The notes under the pieces are model-generated. The model made no database searches. It saw only the letters and a list, made by a program, of their open reading frames with translations, and was not told the DNA's origin. From Streptomyces fulvoviolaceus (GTDB lineage: Bacteria; Actinomycetota; Actinomycetes; Streptomycetales; Streptomycetaceae): DNA of 64,000 nucleotides. The translations under genes and the position numbers were made by a program. Positions 17,521 through 27,193 of this stretch are shown one piece after another (positions within the stretch are counted from its first letter, which is position 1; every line of letters starts with the position of its first letter). The stretch lies in contig NZ_JOEY01000032.1 of assembly GCF_000718165.1 (NCBI RefSeq), positions 1 through 64,000 on the forward strand. Reading direction: 5' to 3'.

Positions 17521-17916
17521 TCAGGTGCGGTCGATGTGGACGTTCGTCGACTTCACGCGGGCGGTGGCCTCCATGCCGACCTCCAGGCCCAGTTCCTCGA
17601 CGGCCTCGCGGGTGAGCAGGGAGACGAGTCGGTGCGGGCCGGCCTGGATCTCGACCTGGGCCGCGACGTCGCCGAGTTTGATCGCGGTGACGATGCCGGC
17701 GAAGGCGTTGCGGACCGAGGTGTGCGGGGTGTCCTCCTCGGTGCTTCCGGCTTTGGCGAGTTCGACCGAGAACGCGGCCAGGGCCTGTCCGTCGATGACG
17801 CGGCGCCCGCTGTCGTCGCGGTGGGTCTCCACCCTGCCCGCGTCCGCCCAGCGGCGCGCGGTGTCGGGGCTCACGCCGAGCAGTCGTGCTGCCTGGCCGA
17901 TCGTGTAGGACTGCAT
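17521..17916 (-). CDS. MerR-helix/TOBE molybdate-responsive regulator
   Basis: A 131-residue protein that joins an N-terminal MerR/excisionase-type HTH (YTIGQAARLLGVSPDTARRW, residues 4-23) to a C-terminal TOBE/Mop domain (residues about 65-130, ending GMEATARVKSTNVHIDR). The architecture suggests a one-component regulator that binds molybdate and controls the adjacent modABC genes, replacing the usual ModE (whose HTH is of the LysR type). It is upstream of modA in the same direction. The ATG at 17916 is preferred; a GTG at 17925 is three codons upstream. Confidence 0.83.
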   Translation of the reverse strand: MQSYTIGQAARLLGVSPDTARRWADAGRVETHRDDSGRRVIDGQALAAFSVELAKAGSTEEDTPHTSVRNAFAGIVTAIKLGDVAAQVEIQAGPHRLVSLLTREAVEELGLEVGMEATARVKSTNVHIDRT

Positions 17917-18037
17917 GCCGGTCACGATAGGGGTGCCGGAGGCGGTGGCGGGTATGGGGTTGGCCGTCGGGTGTGACGCGATATAGCGTCAGTTCGGTCG
18001 GAGAGACCTCGGGGAGGTCTCGGGGAGGGGTGACGGC

Positions 18038-18640
18038 ATGCCCGATGGATCGTCGCAGGGGGACGGGTCGCTCGAACTGAGGGCTTCGCACGCGGACCGG
18101 GATCGCGTCGTGGACGTGCTGCGCATCGCCGCAGGCGACGGCCGACTGACCGCAGAGGAGCTCGATGAGCGTCTTGAAGTCGCGCTGTCCGCACGGACGT
18201 TGGACGAGCTCGCCGGCCTCACGGCGGACCTGCCGGCGGTGTCGGGCGGGGTCGTGGCCGAGGTCAAGGACGTCGTCCGGATCGAGCAACAGGGTGCTTC
18301 GGCGTCGCGGGGCGACGGCTGGGTCGTGCCGCGGCGGCTGGAGGTGGAGTCGTCCCTGGGTGATGTCACGCTCGACTTCACCCAGGCCGTCATCACCCAT
18401 GACACCCTGCGCATCGACCTCGACATGCGGACCGGGACTCTGCGGCTGTTGACCCGGCCGGGCGTGGTGGTGGACACCGACTCCCTGGTGATCGACTTCG
18501 GCAGGGTGAAGAGGCGTCCGGTCGGCGACCCCGGCGTCCCGGTCGTCCTGCGCGTGGAGATCGGCGGCCGCCTGAGCTATGGCGAGGTCGTGGTGCGGCC
18601 GCCGCGGCGCGGGTTGTTCAGGAGATCCCCGAGGCCCTGA
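18038..18640 (+). CDS. DUF1707 (SHOCT-like) domain protein
   Basis: A 200-residue cytoplasmic protein. An N-terminal DUF1707 domain spans residues about 10-62 (LRASHADRDRVVDVLRIAAG, then DGRLTAEELDERLEVALSA), and a beta-rich C-terminal half follows (VESSLGDVTLDFTQAVITHD). The DUF1707 pattern is abundant in actinobacteria, often fused to membrane parts; here no membrane segment is present. No function is known. The ATG at 18038 follows a good GGGAGGGG ribosome site. Its 3' end overlaps the convergent PH-domain gene by 23 bases (18618-18640). Confidence 0.84.
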   Translation: MPDGSSQGDGSLELRASHADRDRVVDVLRIAAGDGRLTAEELDERLEVALSARTLDELAGLTADLPAVSGGVVAEVKDVVRIEQQGASASRGDGWVVPRRLEVESSLGDVTLDFTQAVITHDTLRIDLDMRTGTLRLLTRPGVVVDTDSLVIDFGRVKRRPVGDPGVPVVLRVEIGGRLSYGEVVVRPPRRGLFRRSPRP

Positions 18641-19208
18641 GTGCCGACCGGGCGGTCTCGTCGTCGATCTCGTGACCGAGTCGCCTGAGGACGTCCGTTC
18701 CCTGGCGCAGCGTGCCGAGGGCGACCGAGCGCCGTACGCCTGTGTCCACTTCATGCCACAGCAGCGGGTTCGCGACGAGCACGCGGGAGTCCAGTTCTAG
18801 CCGGTCGCCGAAGGCGTCCCGCAGGACCAAGTGCGAGGAGATGCCGTCGTATTGGCGTACGGCGACCAGCGCGTCCGTGCGTATCGTGCGGCGGCGTAGG
18901 GGACTGCGTACGGCGAGCCAGCCGGGGCCCGCGGTGACCTTCGGGGGCAGCAGGACGGCGAAGAGCGCCGCCGACAGGGCGAGCCAGAGCAGCGTGCGGG
19001 GTGGGGTCAGGGTGCCCGCGTCCCAGTCGAGGAGCAGGGTCAAGGCGGCGAAGGTGAGCGCGCAGCCCGTCGCGAACCGGGCGCTGCCACGCCAGTGGCG
19101 GTCACCGGTCGGGTTCGGCGGTCCGGTCCCTCGCATGAGCCGACGGTAGGCCGAGATGACGCCGCGGGCGCCCGCCGCTGACGGTCCTCTGAAGTCGTAC
19201 GGCGGCAT
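18618..19208 (-). CDS. PH domain-containing membrane protein
   Basis: A 196-residue protein with two hydrophobic segments (residues about 45-62 and 68-86) followed by a bacterial PH-like beta domain (GWLAVRSPLRRRTIRTDALV, then AVRQYDGISSHLVLRD). Such proteins are common in Streptomyces and have no known role. The start is uncertain: ATG 19208, or ATG 19136 (MRGTGPPNP), which is closer to the first helix; neither has a clear ribosome site. Its end overlaps the DUF1707 gene by 23 bases. Confidence 0.75.
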   Translation of the reverse strand: MPPYDFRGPSAAGARGVISAYRRLMRGTGPPNPTGDRHWRGSARFATGCALTFAALTLLLDWDAGTLTPPRTLLWLALSAALFAVLLPPKVTAGPGWLAVRSPLRRRTIRTDALVAVRQYDGISSHLVLRDAFGDRLELDSRVLVANPLLWHEVDTGVRRSVALGTLRQGTDVLRRLGHEIDDETARSALRASGIS

Positions 19209-19257
19209 CTTGACGCGATGCTGACGACGCCGCCGATGCCTCGGTCGGCCGCCGTCC

Positions 19258-21117
19258 TCAGCCGGTGTGGACGCGTGGCCTGCGGGCGCGGTCCGGTTCC
19301 GCCTCGCGCAGGACCTCTCGGGTGACCGGGGCGACCTCGCCCTGGCCGAAGAGGAAGGCGGCCAGGGCGTTGGGGATGGAGGAGGACTCCAGGGTCAGGA
19401 CGCGGTAGCGGCCGTGCAGGACCTCGCCGCGTACCGTCAGGCCGGCCTCGAACTCCGAGGGGTCGAGGACCGTGACTTCGACGAAGACGAAGTCCTCGCC
19501 GGCGAAGTCGTTGTCCTCGCGGATCTGCTCGATCTTCTCGCGGTACTCGGTCTTGTCCCGCTGGTCGGGCTCGTTGGCGATGAACCGGATCTTGCGGCTG
19601 GCCATGTCCCGGATGAAACGTTCCGCCATGTCGTCGAGCGTCACGCTGGTCACGCGGAGCTCGAAGGCGCGGGCCAGGCGGGAGAGGAGGGACACGAGGA
19701 CGATGCCGGCGATGAAGCAGGCGCCGATCTTCACGCCGTCGGGGCGCTCGATGACGTTCACGACGGTCGTGTAGAGGAAGACCACCGAGATCACCGCGAA
19801 GGCGATGGTCCAGTTCCGCTGGCCTGCCTTGCGGGCCGCGATGGTCACCGCGATCGCTGCTGAGCTGATCAGCACCAGCACGCCGGTGGCGTAGGCGCCG
19901 CCCTGGGCGTCGACGTCCGCGTCGAAGATCCAGGTGACCAGGAAGGCGACCAGGGTGAAGACGATGACCATGGGGCGGACGGCGCGTGCCCAGTGCGGGG
20001 CCATGCCGTAGCGGGGCAGGTAGCGGGGCATCAGGTTGAGCAGGCCGGCCATCGCGGAGGCGCCGGCGAACCAGAGGATGGCGATCGTCGAGACGTCGTA
20101 GACCGTGCCGAAGGCGCTGCCCAGGTACTCGTGGGAGAGGAAGGCGAGGGCGCGTCCGTTGGCCTGGCCGCCCGACTCGAACTCCTTCTCCGGGATCAGG
20201 AGCGTGGTGATGAAGCTGGTGGCGATCAGGAAGCAGCTCATGATCACGGCGGCGGTGGTGAGCAGCTTCTTCGTGTCCCGGATCCGGCCGGTCGGCTTCT
20301 CCTCGGTGTCGCCCGGGTCGCCCTCGACGTGCGGCATGACGGCGACGCCGGTCTCGAAGCCGGAGAGGCCGAGCGCGAGCTTCGGGAAGACGATCAGGGC
20401 CACGCCGATCATCACGAAGACGTTGCCGTGCTCGGTGGTCAGGGCGCTCGACCAGTCGGTGATCACGTGGTCGGCGGTGATGACGTGCCACAGGCCGACG
20501 ATCACGACGACGACGTTCAGAGCGAGGTAGATGCCCACGAGCACGACGGCGACGCCGATCGCCTCGAGGAAGCCCTTGAGGAACACCGCGCCGAGCAGGG
20601 CCACGAGGACCAGGGTGATCAGCATCTGTTTGTCGTGCAGGGCGCTGGTCAGGTGCGGGTTCTCGACGAGGTGGGTCGAGGCGTCGGCCGCGGAGAGCGT
20701 GATGGTGATCAGGAAGTCGGTGGCGGCGAAGCCGAGCAGGGTGAGGACGAACAGCTTGCCCTTCCAGAAGGACAGCAGCCGTTCCAGCATCGCGATCGAG
20801 CCCTCGCCGCGGGGGCTCTCCTCGGCCACCCGCCGGTACACGGGCAGGGCGCCGGCCAGGGTGACGATCACGAGCACGATGGTCGCGATGGGGGAGAGCA
20901 GGCCGGCCGCGAGGGCGGCGATGCCCGGCTGGTAGCCGAGGGTCGAGAAGTAGTCGACGCCGGTGAGGCACATGACCCGCCACCACCGCTGGCCCTTGTG
21001 GGCGGGCTCCGGTTCGGCGCGCGGTGCCTGATGGGCGGTGCCCTTGCCCATGTCGGAGAGGCCCTCCAGCATCCACGAGCGCAGGCGACTGGGCGGGGGA
21101 TGTTCGGTGGTGGCCAT
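19258..21117 (-). CDS. APC-superfamily permease, KimA-like (potassium or amino acid)
   Basis: A 619-residue polytopic membrane protein with about 12 hydrophobic segments and a C-terminal cytoplasmic region of about 130 residues. The N-terminal part has [20 protein letters not shown], closely like the KimA potassium importer family of Bacillus. General amino-acid permeases are the alternative. Its place beside a kdp operon favours potassium. The ATG at 21117 has AGGAG about 8 bases upstream. It is divergent from the kdp region. If kdp is inactive (see kdpB and kdpD), this gene may be the working potassium importer; that is an inference. Confidence 0.8.
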   Translation of the reverse strand: MATTEHPPPSRLRSWMLEGLSDMGKGTAHQAPRAEPEPAHKGQRWWRVMCLTGVDYFSTLGYQPGIAALAAGLLSPIATIVLVIVTLAGALPVYRRVAEESPRGEGSIAMLERLLSFWKGKLFVLTLLGFAATDFLITITLSAADASTHLVENPHLTSALHDKQMLITLVLVALLGAVFLKGFLEAIGVAVVLVGIYLALNVVVVIVGLWHVITADHVITDWSSALTTEHGNVFVMIGVALIVFPKLALGLSGFETGVAVMPHVEGDPGDTEEKPTGRIRDTKKLLTTAAVIMSCFLIATSFITTLLIPEKEFESGGQANGRALAFLSHEYLGSAFGTVYDVSTIAILWFAGASAMAGLLNLMPRYLPRYGMAPHWARAVRPMVIVFTLVAFLVTWIFDADVDAQGGAYATGVLVLISSAAIAVTIAARKAGQRNWTIAFAVISVVFLYTTVVNVIERPDGVKIGACFIAGIVLVSLLSRLARAFELRVTSVTLDDMAERFIRDMASRKIRFIANEPDQRDKTEYREKIEQIREDNDFAGEDFVFVEVTVLDPSEFEAGLTVRGEVLHGRYRVLTLESSSIPNALAAFLFGQGEVAPVTREVLREAEPDRARRPRVHTG

Positions 21118-21451
21118 CGGCGTGCTCCTGATGTGCGGCTCAGCGTGTGGTTCCGGCCATCACGCGGACGGCGGGACCAGCGTAAGCGGAGAGTGACGTC
21201 AGGGCCCATGGATGAAGGGGGTGCGGGCGTCAAGCTTCCGTTAAGACCTGCCGTGTCGATGTCGACGGCATGGCAAGAAGGGAGCCTGTGGGGCGGTTCG
21301 GCCCGGACCGGGTCGTATGGGGGAGGAGCCGGCATCCGTCAGGAGCGGACACCCAGTGTTATGGCGTGCGGTGCCTCCTCTGCCCGCAGAGGACGGTGAC
21401 GCAGGCTTGGATCGAGGCTCGGTCGGGCTTGTCGGACGCCTGATCGGGTGT
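21118..21451 (+). other. Intergenic region between the KimA-like gene and the kdpD remnant
   Basis: These 334 bp hold no convincing gene. They should contain the promoter of the leftward permease. The only notable sequence is TTCCGTTAAGACC around 21237-21249, which resembles the first half of the repeats upstream of the kdp operon. No riboswitch fold was recognised. Confidence 0.5.
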
Positions 21452-21784
21452 GTTCAGGTCGAGTTCGTCTACATCCCGCCCGAGGGTCTGCGCGGCCGCA
21501 TGGCGCACGGCGACATCTACGCCCCGGAGAAGATCGACGGGGCCCTCGCCGGCTACTTCCGGCCCGGCGACCTGACCGCGCTGCGGCAGTCGGCGCTGCT
21601 GTGGACGGCCGACCGGGTCGACGAGGCACTCAACAGCTACCGGGCCGAGCACGCGATCGGCGCCGTGTGGGAGACGCGGGAGCGCGTCTTGGTTGCCCTG
21701 ACCGGCGGGCCGGAGGGCGCCACGCTCATCCGGCGGGCCGCCCGCATCGCCGACCGGTCCGCGGGCGGCGACCTGCTCGCCGGG
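21452..21784 (+). pseudogene. kdpD: kdpD fragment (second part of the N-terminal region)
   Basis: About 111 codons align with the part of KdpD between the KdpD domain and its universal-stress domain: VEFVYIPPEGLRGRMAHGD, YFRPGDLTALRQSALLWTAD and ALTGGPEGATLIRRAARIA. A stop codon (21785-21787) ends it just after the start of the stress-protein domain, and the P-loop part, the membrane domain and the histidine kinase are all missing. The enclosing open frame extends upstream to 21317 but that part is unrelated. It lies upstream of kdpF, whereas the other kdpD fragment lies downstream of kdpE. It is a dead remnant. Confidence 0.85.
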
Positions 21785-21800
21785 TGACGCCCCTCTCGTC

Positions 21801-21857
21801 GCCGTTAGAGACGCGTCAAAGGGCCGCGGAGCGCCGTAAGGGACCCGTCAACGGCCG
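21801..21857 (+). promoter_or_regulatory. Direct repeats upstream of the kdp operon, candidate KdpE sites
   Basis: Two copies of GCCGTWAGRGACSCGTCAAM start at 21801 and 21833. They match at 19 of 24 positions and are 32 bp apart, about three helical turns, so a regulator dimer could bind both on one face. They lie 70-128 bp upstream of the first kdp reading frame. KdpE is the natural candidate binder; this is inference. Confidence 0.5.
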
Positions 21858-21928
21858 TCGAATCCGGCCACCAGCGCTGTTTCCTCTAATCGTCCCTGTC
21901 CGGCCGAACCTCACTCCAGGAGCTCACG

Positions 21929-22012
21929 ATGGCCGATCTGGCCTTCGTCGTCACCACGATCGCGCTCTTCGCGCTGGTGGTTCTCGTAGCCAAGGGGGTG
22001 ACCAAGCTGTGA
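21929..22012 (+). CDS. Small membrane protein before kdpF
   Basis: A 27-residue peptide with one hydrophobic helix (LAFVVTTIALFALVVLVAKG). AGGAG (21918-21922) stands 6 bases before the ATG. The stop overlaps the kdpF start by GTGA, so both are coupled. Similar single-helix peptides precede kdpF in other actinobacteria; it may be an extra Kdp-associated subunit, with no known function. Confidence 0.7.
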   Translation: MADLAFVVTTIALFALVVLVAKGVTKL

Positions 22013-22098
22013 CCGCCGAGAACATCGTCGGCCTCGTCGTGGCCGTCGCCCTGCTGGGCTATCTCGTCCTCGCCCTGATCTTCCCTGAGAGGTTCTGA
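22009..22098 (+). CDS. kdpF: Potassium-transporting ATPase small subunit KdpF
   Basis: A 29-residue single-helix peptide ([19 protein letters not shown], ending LIFPERF). The LGYLxxALxxPERF pattern is diagnostic for KdpF, which stabilises the KdpABC complex in the membrane. The GTG start at 22009 overlaps the previous stop. kdpA follows 8 bp later. Confidence 0.88.
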   Translation: MTAENIVGLVVAVALLGYLVLALIFPERF

Positions 22099-22106
22099 GA
22101 GCAGCC

Positions 22107-23771
22107 ATGGGTCCCGTACTCGCAGGCGTCCTGCAGCTGCTCGCCCTCATCGGCGCGCTGGCCCTCGCCTACATCCCCCTCGGCAACCACATGGCCAAGG
22201 TCTACTCCTCCGACAGGCACTGGCGTGTCGAGAAGTGGATCTACAAGGGCATCGGTGCCAACCCCGACACCGAGATGCGCTGGACCGCGTACCTGCGCGG
22301 CGTGCTCGCCTTCTCGGCGGCAGGGGTCCTCTTCCTCTATCTGCTCCAGCGGATACAGGGCGTCCTGCCCGGCTCGCTGGGCTTCTCCGCGATCGACCCG
22401 GACCAGGCGTTCAACACCGCGGTCTCCTTCGTCACCAACACCAACTGGCAGTCGTACTACGGCGAGCAGGCCATGGGCCACGTCGTGCAGACCGCCGGTC
22501 TGGCCGTGCAGAACTTCGTCTCCGCCGCGGTCGGCATCGCGGTCGCGGTGGCGCTCGTACGCGGGTTCGCCAGGTCCCGGACCGGTGAACTCGGCAACTT
22601 CTGGGCCGACATGGTGCGCGGGGTCACCCGCATCCTGCTGCCGCTGGCCTTCGTCGCGGCGGTCGTGCTGGTGGCCTGCGGTGCCATTCAGAACTTCTCC
22701 GGGATCCATGAAGTGGGTCAGTTCATGGGCGGCTCGCAGCAGTGGAACGGCGGTGCCGTCGCCTCGCAGGAGGCCATCAAGGAGATCGGCACCAACGGCG
22801 GCGGCTACTTCAACGCCAACTCCGCCCATCCGTTGGAGAATCCGACGCCGTTCACCAACCTCTTCGAGATCTTCCTGCTGCTGGTCATCCCGTTCGCCCT
22901 GACCCGCACCTTCGGGATCATGGTCGGCTCGGTGAAGCAGGGTTACGCGATCCTCGCGACCATGGGCACCATCTGGCTCGGCTTCGTCGCCCTGATGATG
23001 TGGACCGAGTTCGCCCACCACGGCCCGGCCTTCCAGCTCGCCGGCGGCGCCTACGAGGGCAAGGAGGTCCGGTTCGGCATCGGCGGTTCGTCGATCTTCG
23101 CCGTGTCCACGACCCTCACCTCGACCGGCGCGGTCGACTCCTTCCACTCCTCCTTCACCGGTCTCGGCGGCGGCATCACCATGCTCGGCATGATGCTGGG
23201 CGAGATCGCGCCCGGTGGTACCGGCTCCGGCCTCTACGGCATGCTGATCATGGCGATCATCGCGGTGTTCATCGCCGGTCTGATGGTCGGCCGTACGCCC
23301 GAGTACCTGGGCAAGAAGATCGGCACCCGTGAGATCAAGCTGGCGGCCTGCTACATCCTGATCACGCCGGCGCTGGTGCTGATCCTCGCCGCCGCGGCCA
23401 TGGCACTGCCCACTCCGGGCAACTCGATGACCAACAGCGGGGCGCACGGCTTCTCCGAGATCCTGTACGCCTACACGTCCGCCGCCAACAACAACGGCTC
23501 GGCCTTCGCCGGTCTGAACGCGGACACGCAGTGGTTCAACACCACGCTGGGCATCGCGATGCTGCTCGGCCGCTTCCTGCCGATGGTGTTCGTGCTGGCG
23601 TTGGCCGGATCGCTCGGCGAGCAGAAGCCGGTGCCGGTCACGGCGGGCACCCTGCGCACCGAAAAGCCGCTGTTCACCGGGTTGTTGGTGGGCGCGATCC
23701 TCATCATCACCGGTCTGACGTACTTCCCGGCCCTGGCGTTGGGGCCGCTGGCCGAGGGGCTGGCGTCATGA
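22107..23771 (+). CDS. kdpA: Potassium-transporting ATPase, K+-channel-like subunit
   Basis: A 554-residue membrane protein, complete. KdpA binds and conducts K+ in the Kdp P-type pump. The four selectivity-filter regions are all visible: [34 protein letters not shown] and [11 protein letters not shown]. No frame damage was seen. The stop overlaps the original kdpB ATG by ATGA (23768-23771). Because kdpB is broken, KdpA probably cannot form a working pump with its normal partner. Confidence 0.93.
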   Translation: MGPVLAGVLQLLALIGALALAYIPLGNHMAKVYSSDRHWRVEKWIYKGIGANPDTEMRWTAYLRGVLAFSAAGVLFLYLLQRIQGVLPGSLGFSAIDPDQAFNTAVSFVTNTNWQSYYGEQAMGHVVQTAGLAVQNFVSAAVGIAVAVALVRGFARSRTGELGNFWADMVRGVTRILLPLAFVAAVVLVACGAIQNFSGIHEVGQFMGGSQQWNGGAVASQEAIKEIGTNGGGYFNANSAHPLENPTPFTNLFEIFLLLVIPFALTRTFGIMVGSVKQGYAILATMGTIWLGFVALMMWTEFAHHGPAFQLAGGAYEGKEVRFGIGGSSIFAVSTTLTSTGAVDSFHSSFTGLGGGITMLGMMLGEIAPGGTGSGLYGMLIMAIIAVFIAGLMVGRTPEYLGKKIGTREIKLAACYILITPALVLILAAAAMALPTPGNSMTNSGAHGFSEILYAYTSAANNNGSAFAGLNADTQWFNTTLGIAMLLGRFLPMVFVLALAGSLGEQKPVPVTAGTLRTEKPLFTGLLVGAILIITGLTYFPALALGPLAEGLAS

Positions 23772-25748
23772 CCACTCGTACGGAAAGCGAAGAGATGTCC
23801 ACAGGCACTCCGACCCGGGCGCCGCACAGCGATGTACCTCGGGTCCGTGCTGACCACGGTCTTCTCCTTCAAGGACCCGGGCGACTGGTTCGGCTGGGCG
23901 ATCAGCGCCTGGCTGTGGCTGACCGTCGTCTTCGCCAACCTGGCGGAGGCCGTCGCCGAGGGCCGCGGCAAGGCGCAGGCGGACACCCTGCGCAAGGCCA
24001 AGACCGACACGGTGGCGCGGCGGCTGCTCGAGGACGGTGTCGAGGAGCAGGTGCCGGGCACCGAGCTGAAGATCGGTGACCTGGTCGTCTGCGAGGCCGG
24101 CGACATCATCCCCGGCGACGGTGACGTCGTGGAGGGCGTCGCGTCCGTGGACGAGTCGGCGATCACCGGCGAGTCGGCCCCGGTCATCCGGGAGTCCGGC
24201 GGCGACCGTTCGGCCGTCACCGGCGGTACGAAGGTCCTCTCCGACCGGATCGTCATCAAGATCACGACGAAGCCCGGCGAGACCTTCATCGACCGGATGA
24301 TCAGCCTCGTCGAGGGCGCGGCCCGGCAGAAGACGCCGAACGAGATCGCGCTGAACATCCTGCTCGCGTCGCTGACGATCGTCTTCCTGCTGGCGGTGGC
24401 CACGCTGCCGCCGTTCGCGGACTACGCGGGCACGCACCTGACGATGGTCGTGCTGGTCGCCCTCCTGGTCTGCCTCATCCCCACCACCATCGGCGCCCTG
24501 CTCTCCGCGATCGGCATCGCGGGCATGGACCGCCTGGTCCAGCGCAACGTCCTGGCGATGTCGGGCCGCGCGGTCGAGGCCGCCGGTGACGTCTCCACGC
24601 TGCTGCTCGACAAGACCGGCACCATCACCCTCGGCAACCGCCAGGCCTCCGAGTTCGCGCCGGTGAACGGGACGACGGAGGCCGAGGTCGCCGACGCCGC
24701 CCAGCTGTCGTCGCTGGCCGACGAGACGCCGGAGGGCCGCTCCATCGTCGTACTGGCGAAGGAGAAGTACGGGCTGCGGGAGCGCGAGCTGGTCGGCGCC
24801 GAGTGGATCGCCTTCACCGCCCAGACCCGGATGTCGGGCGTGGATGTCGACGGACGCGGGATCCGTAAGGGTGCGGCCGGATCGGTCGTCGCCTGGGTGC
24901 GGGAGCGGGGCGGCGAAGTCGCGCCGGACGCACAGGAGTTGACCGACCGCATCGCGGAGGCGGGTGGCACTCCGCTGCTGGTGGCCGTCGAAGACACCGA
25001 CGGAGCACGGGTGTTGGGCGTCATCCACCTCAAGGACGTCGTCAAGGAGGGCATGCGGGAGCGGTTCGACGAGCTGCGCCGCATGGGCATCAAGACCGTC
25101 ATGATCACGGGTGACAACCCGTTGACGGCCAAGGCGATCGCCGAGGAGGCGGGCGTCGACGACTTCCTGGCGGAGGCCACTCCCGAGGACAAGATGGCCC
25201 TCATCAAGCGGGAGCAGGCGGGCGGCAAGCTCGTGGCGATGACCGGTGACGGCACGAACGACGCGCCCGCGCTCGCTCAGGCGGACGTCGGCGTGGCGAT
25301 GAACACGGGTACGTCGGCCGCCAAGGAGGCCGGCAACATGGTCGACCTCGACTCGAACCCGACGAAGCTCATCGAGATCGTGGAGATCGGCAAGCAACTC
25401 CTCATCACCCGGGGCGCGTTGACGACGTTCTCCATCGCCAACGACGTCGCGAAGTACTTCGCGATCATCCCGGCGCTGTTCGCGGCGGTCTACCCGGGCC
25501 TGGACAGGCTCAACATCATGGGGCTGTCCTCGCCGGACTCCGCGATCCTGTCGGCGGTCATCTTCAACGCGCTGATCATCATCGCGCTCGTGCCGCTGTC
25601 CCTGAGGGGTGTGCAGTACCGACCGGTGAGCGCCGACAAGATGCTGCGGCGCAACCTCACGATCTACGGCATCGGCGGGCTGGTCGCGCCCTTCATCGGC
25701 ATCAAGCTCATCGACCTGCTCATCTCCCTCATCCCCGGGATCGGCTGA
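23768..25748 (+). pseudogene. kdpB: kdpB with 5' deletion and frameshift
   Basis: KdpB is the catalytic P-type ATPase subunit. The normal start (ATG 23768) encodes a typical N-terminus, [19 protein letters not shown], through HSDVP and then runs out of frame. At about 23833-23842 the sequence joins to [11 protein letters not shown] in another frame, so roughly 47 residues, including the first membrane segment, are missing. The rest is intact for 638 codons (from an ATG at 23832): SAITGESAP, the phosphorylated Asp in [10 protein letters not shown] (24609), and [12 protein letters not shown]. The ATG at 23832 has no clear ribosome site. The gene is probably non-functional or a truncated product. 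Confidence 0.85.
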
Positions 25749-25753
25749 AGGCC

Positions 25754-26386
25754 ATGAACAACTCCGTATCGAACACCGTCCGGTTGCTCGGGGCGGGCCT
25801 GCGTGCGCTGCTGGTGTTGACCGTGCTCACAGGCGTCATCTATCCGCTCGCCGTCACAGGTGTGGCCCAGGCGCTGTTCAACAACAAGGCGAACGGCTCC
25901 GAGATCACGTACGAGGGCAAGGTCGTCGGTTCCTCGCTGATCGGTCAACAGGGCTACAGCCTGGACTACTTCCAGCCCCGGCCGGCCGACGGACTGGGCG
26001 AGAACTCGGTCAACACGCGGTACAAGCTGATCCTGTCCGGCGCCACCAACCGCTCCGGTGACAATCCCGAGCTCATCAAGTGGGTGAAGGAGGCCAAGGC
26101 CAAGGTCGTCAAGGAGAACTCCGCCGCGGGCTACACGGTCAAGCCGTCCCAGGTACCCGCCGACGCGGTCACCTCCTCCGGTTCCGGCCTCGACCCGGAC
26201 ATCTCCCCGCAGTACGCGGACATCCAGGTCCACCGGGTCGCCGAGCGCAACCATCTGTCCGTCGCGCAGGTGCAGAAGCTGGTCGACGACCACACCGAGG
26301 GGCGCACGCTCGGCTTCATCGGCGAGCCCCGGGTGAACGTGCTGGAACTCAACATCGCGCTCAAGGCACTCGTGGCCAAGAGCTGA
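25754..26386 (+). CDS. kdpC: Potassium-transporting ATPase subunit C
   Basis: A 210-residue protein with one N-terminal helix (LRALLVLTVLTGVIYPLAVT, about residues 17-36) and an external domain containing SLIGQQGYSLDYFQPRPAD and GSGLDPDISPQYADIQ, both conserved in KdpC. It assembles with KdpA and KdpB. It is complete and lies 5 bp after kdpB. Confidence 0.93.
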   Translation: MNNSVSNTVRLLGAGLRALLVLTVLTGVIYPLAVTGVAQALFNNKANGSEITYEGKVVGSSLIGQQGYSLDYFQPRPADGLGENSVNTRYKLILSGATNRSGDNPELIKWVKEAKAKVVKENSAAGYTVKPSQVPADAVTSSGSGLDPDISPQYADIQVHRVAERNHLSVAQVQKLVDDHTEGRTLGFIGEPRVNVLELNIALKALVAKS

Positions 26387-26507
26387 TGGCGTTACGCGAC
26401 GCGAGGAGCGGGAGCCGACGGCGGGAGAAACCCTCCGGTACCGCCGGCTCCCGCCGCCATGACGCCGATGTTGCCGATGAAGCCGACGACATGAAAGGCG
26501 CACACCC

Positions 26508-27191
26508 ATGACGCGGGTGCTGGTGGTGGAGGACGACCCGCAGCTTGTACGGGCCCTCGTGATCAACATGCAGGCGCGCCGGTACGGAGTGGACGCGGCC
26601 CCCGACGGGGCGACGGCCCTCCGCCTGGCGGCCGCCCGCCAACCCGACGTGGTGATACTCGACCTCGGCCTGCCCGACATGGACGGCGTCGACGTGATCA
26701 GGGCGCTGCGCGGCTGGAGCCGGGTGCCGATCTTGGTGCTGTCGGCCCGCCGGGCCTCCGACGAGAAGGTGGCGGCGCTGGACGCCGGGGCCGACGACTA
26801 CGTCACCAAGCCGTTCAGCATGGACGAGCTCATGGCCCGGCTGCGGGCCGCGGTCCGCCGTACCGAGGAGAACCCGCTCGCCCCCGAGACGACGCGCGTG
26901 GAGACGGACGACTTCACGATCGACCTGCTCGCCAAGAAGGCCGTCCGCGGCACCCGCGACGTGCGCCTCACCCCGACGGAGTGGCACCTGCTGGAGATCC
27001 TGGTCACCAACCCGGGCCGGCTCGTCACACAGAAGTACCTGCTCCAGGAGGTCTGGGGGGTGTCCCAGAGCAACAAGACGAACTACCTGCGGGTCTACAT
27101 GGCCCAACTGCGCCGCAAGTTGGAGGCGGACCCCTCGCACCCCCGCCATCTCATCACCGAACCCGGCATGGGTTACCGCTTCGAAGGGTGA
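26508..27191 (+). CDS. kdpE: Response regulator KdpE
   Basis: A 227-residue OmpR-family response regulator. The receiver domain has D9-D10, the phospho-acceptor Asp in VVILDLGLPDMDG, the Thr/Ser in LVLSAR and the Lys in YVTKPFS. The C-terminal winged helix ends NYLRVYMAQLRRKLEAD...GMGYRF. It activates kdp genes when phosphorylated by KdpD. It appears intact, but its partner kinase gene is destroyed here, so it is an orphan. The 121 bp before it hold no gene. Confidence 0.93.
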   Translation: MTRVLVVEDDPQLVRALVINMQARRYGVDAAPDGATALRLAAARQPDVVILDLGLPDMDGVDVIRALRGWSRVPILVLSARRASDEKVAALDAGADDYVTKPFSMDELMARLRAAVRRTEENPLAPETTRVETDDFTIDLLAKKAVRGTRDVRLTPTEWHLLEILVTNPGRLVTQKYLLQEVWGVSQSNKTNYLRVYMAQLRRKLEADPSHPRHLITEPGMGYRFEG

Positions 27192-27193
27192 AC

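Noticed and set aside
26080..26511. A frame between kdpC and kdpE considered as the C-terminal end of kdpD
   Set aside because: No kinase motifs (H, N, G boxes) are present, and most of it is the shadow of kdpC.
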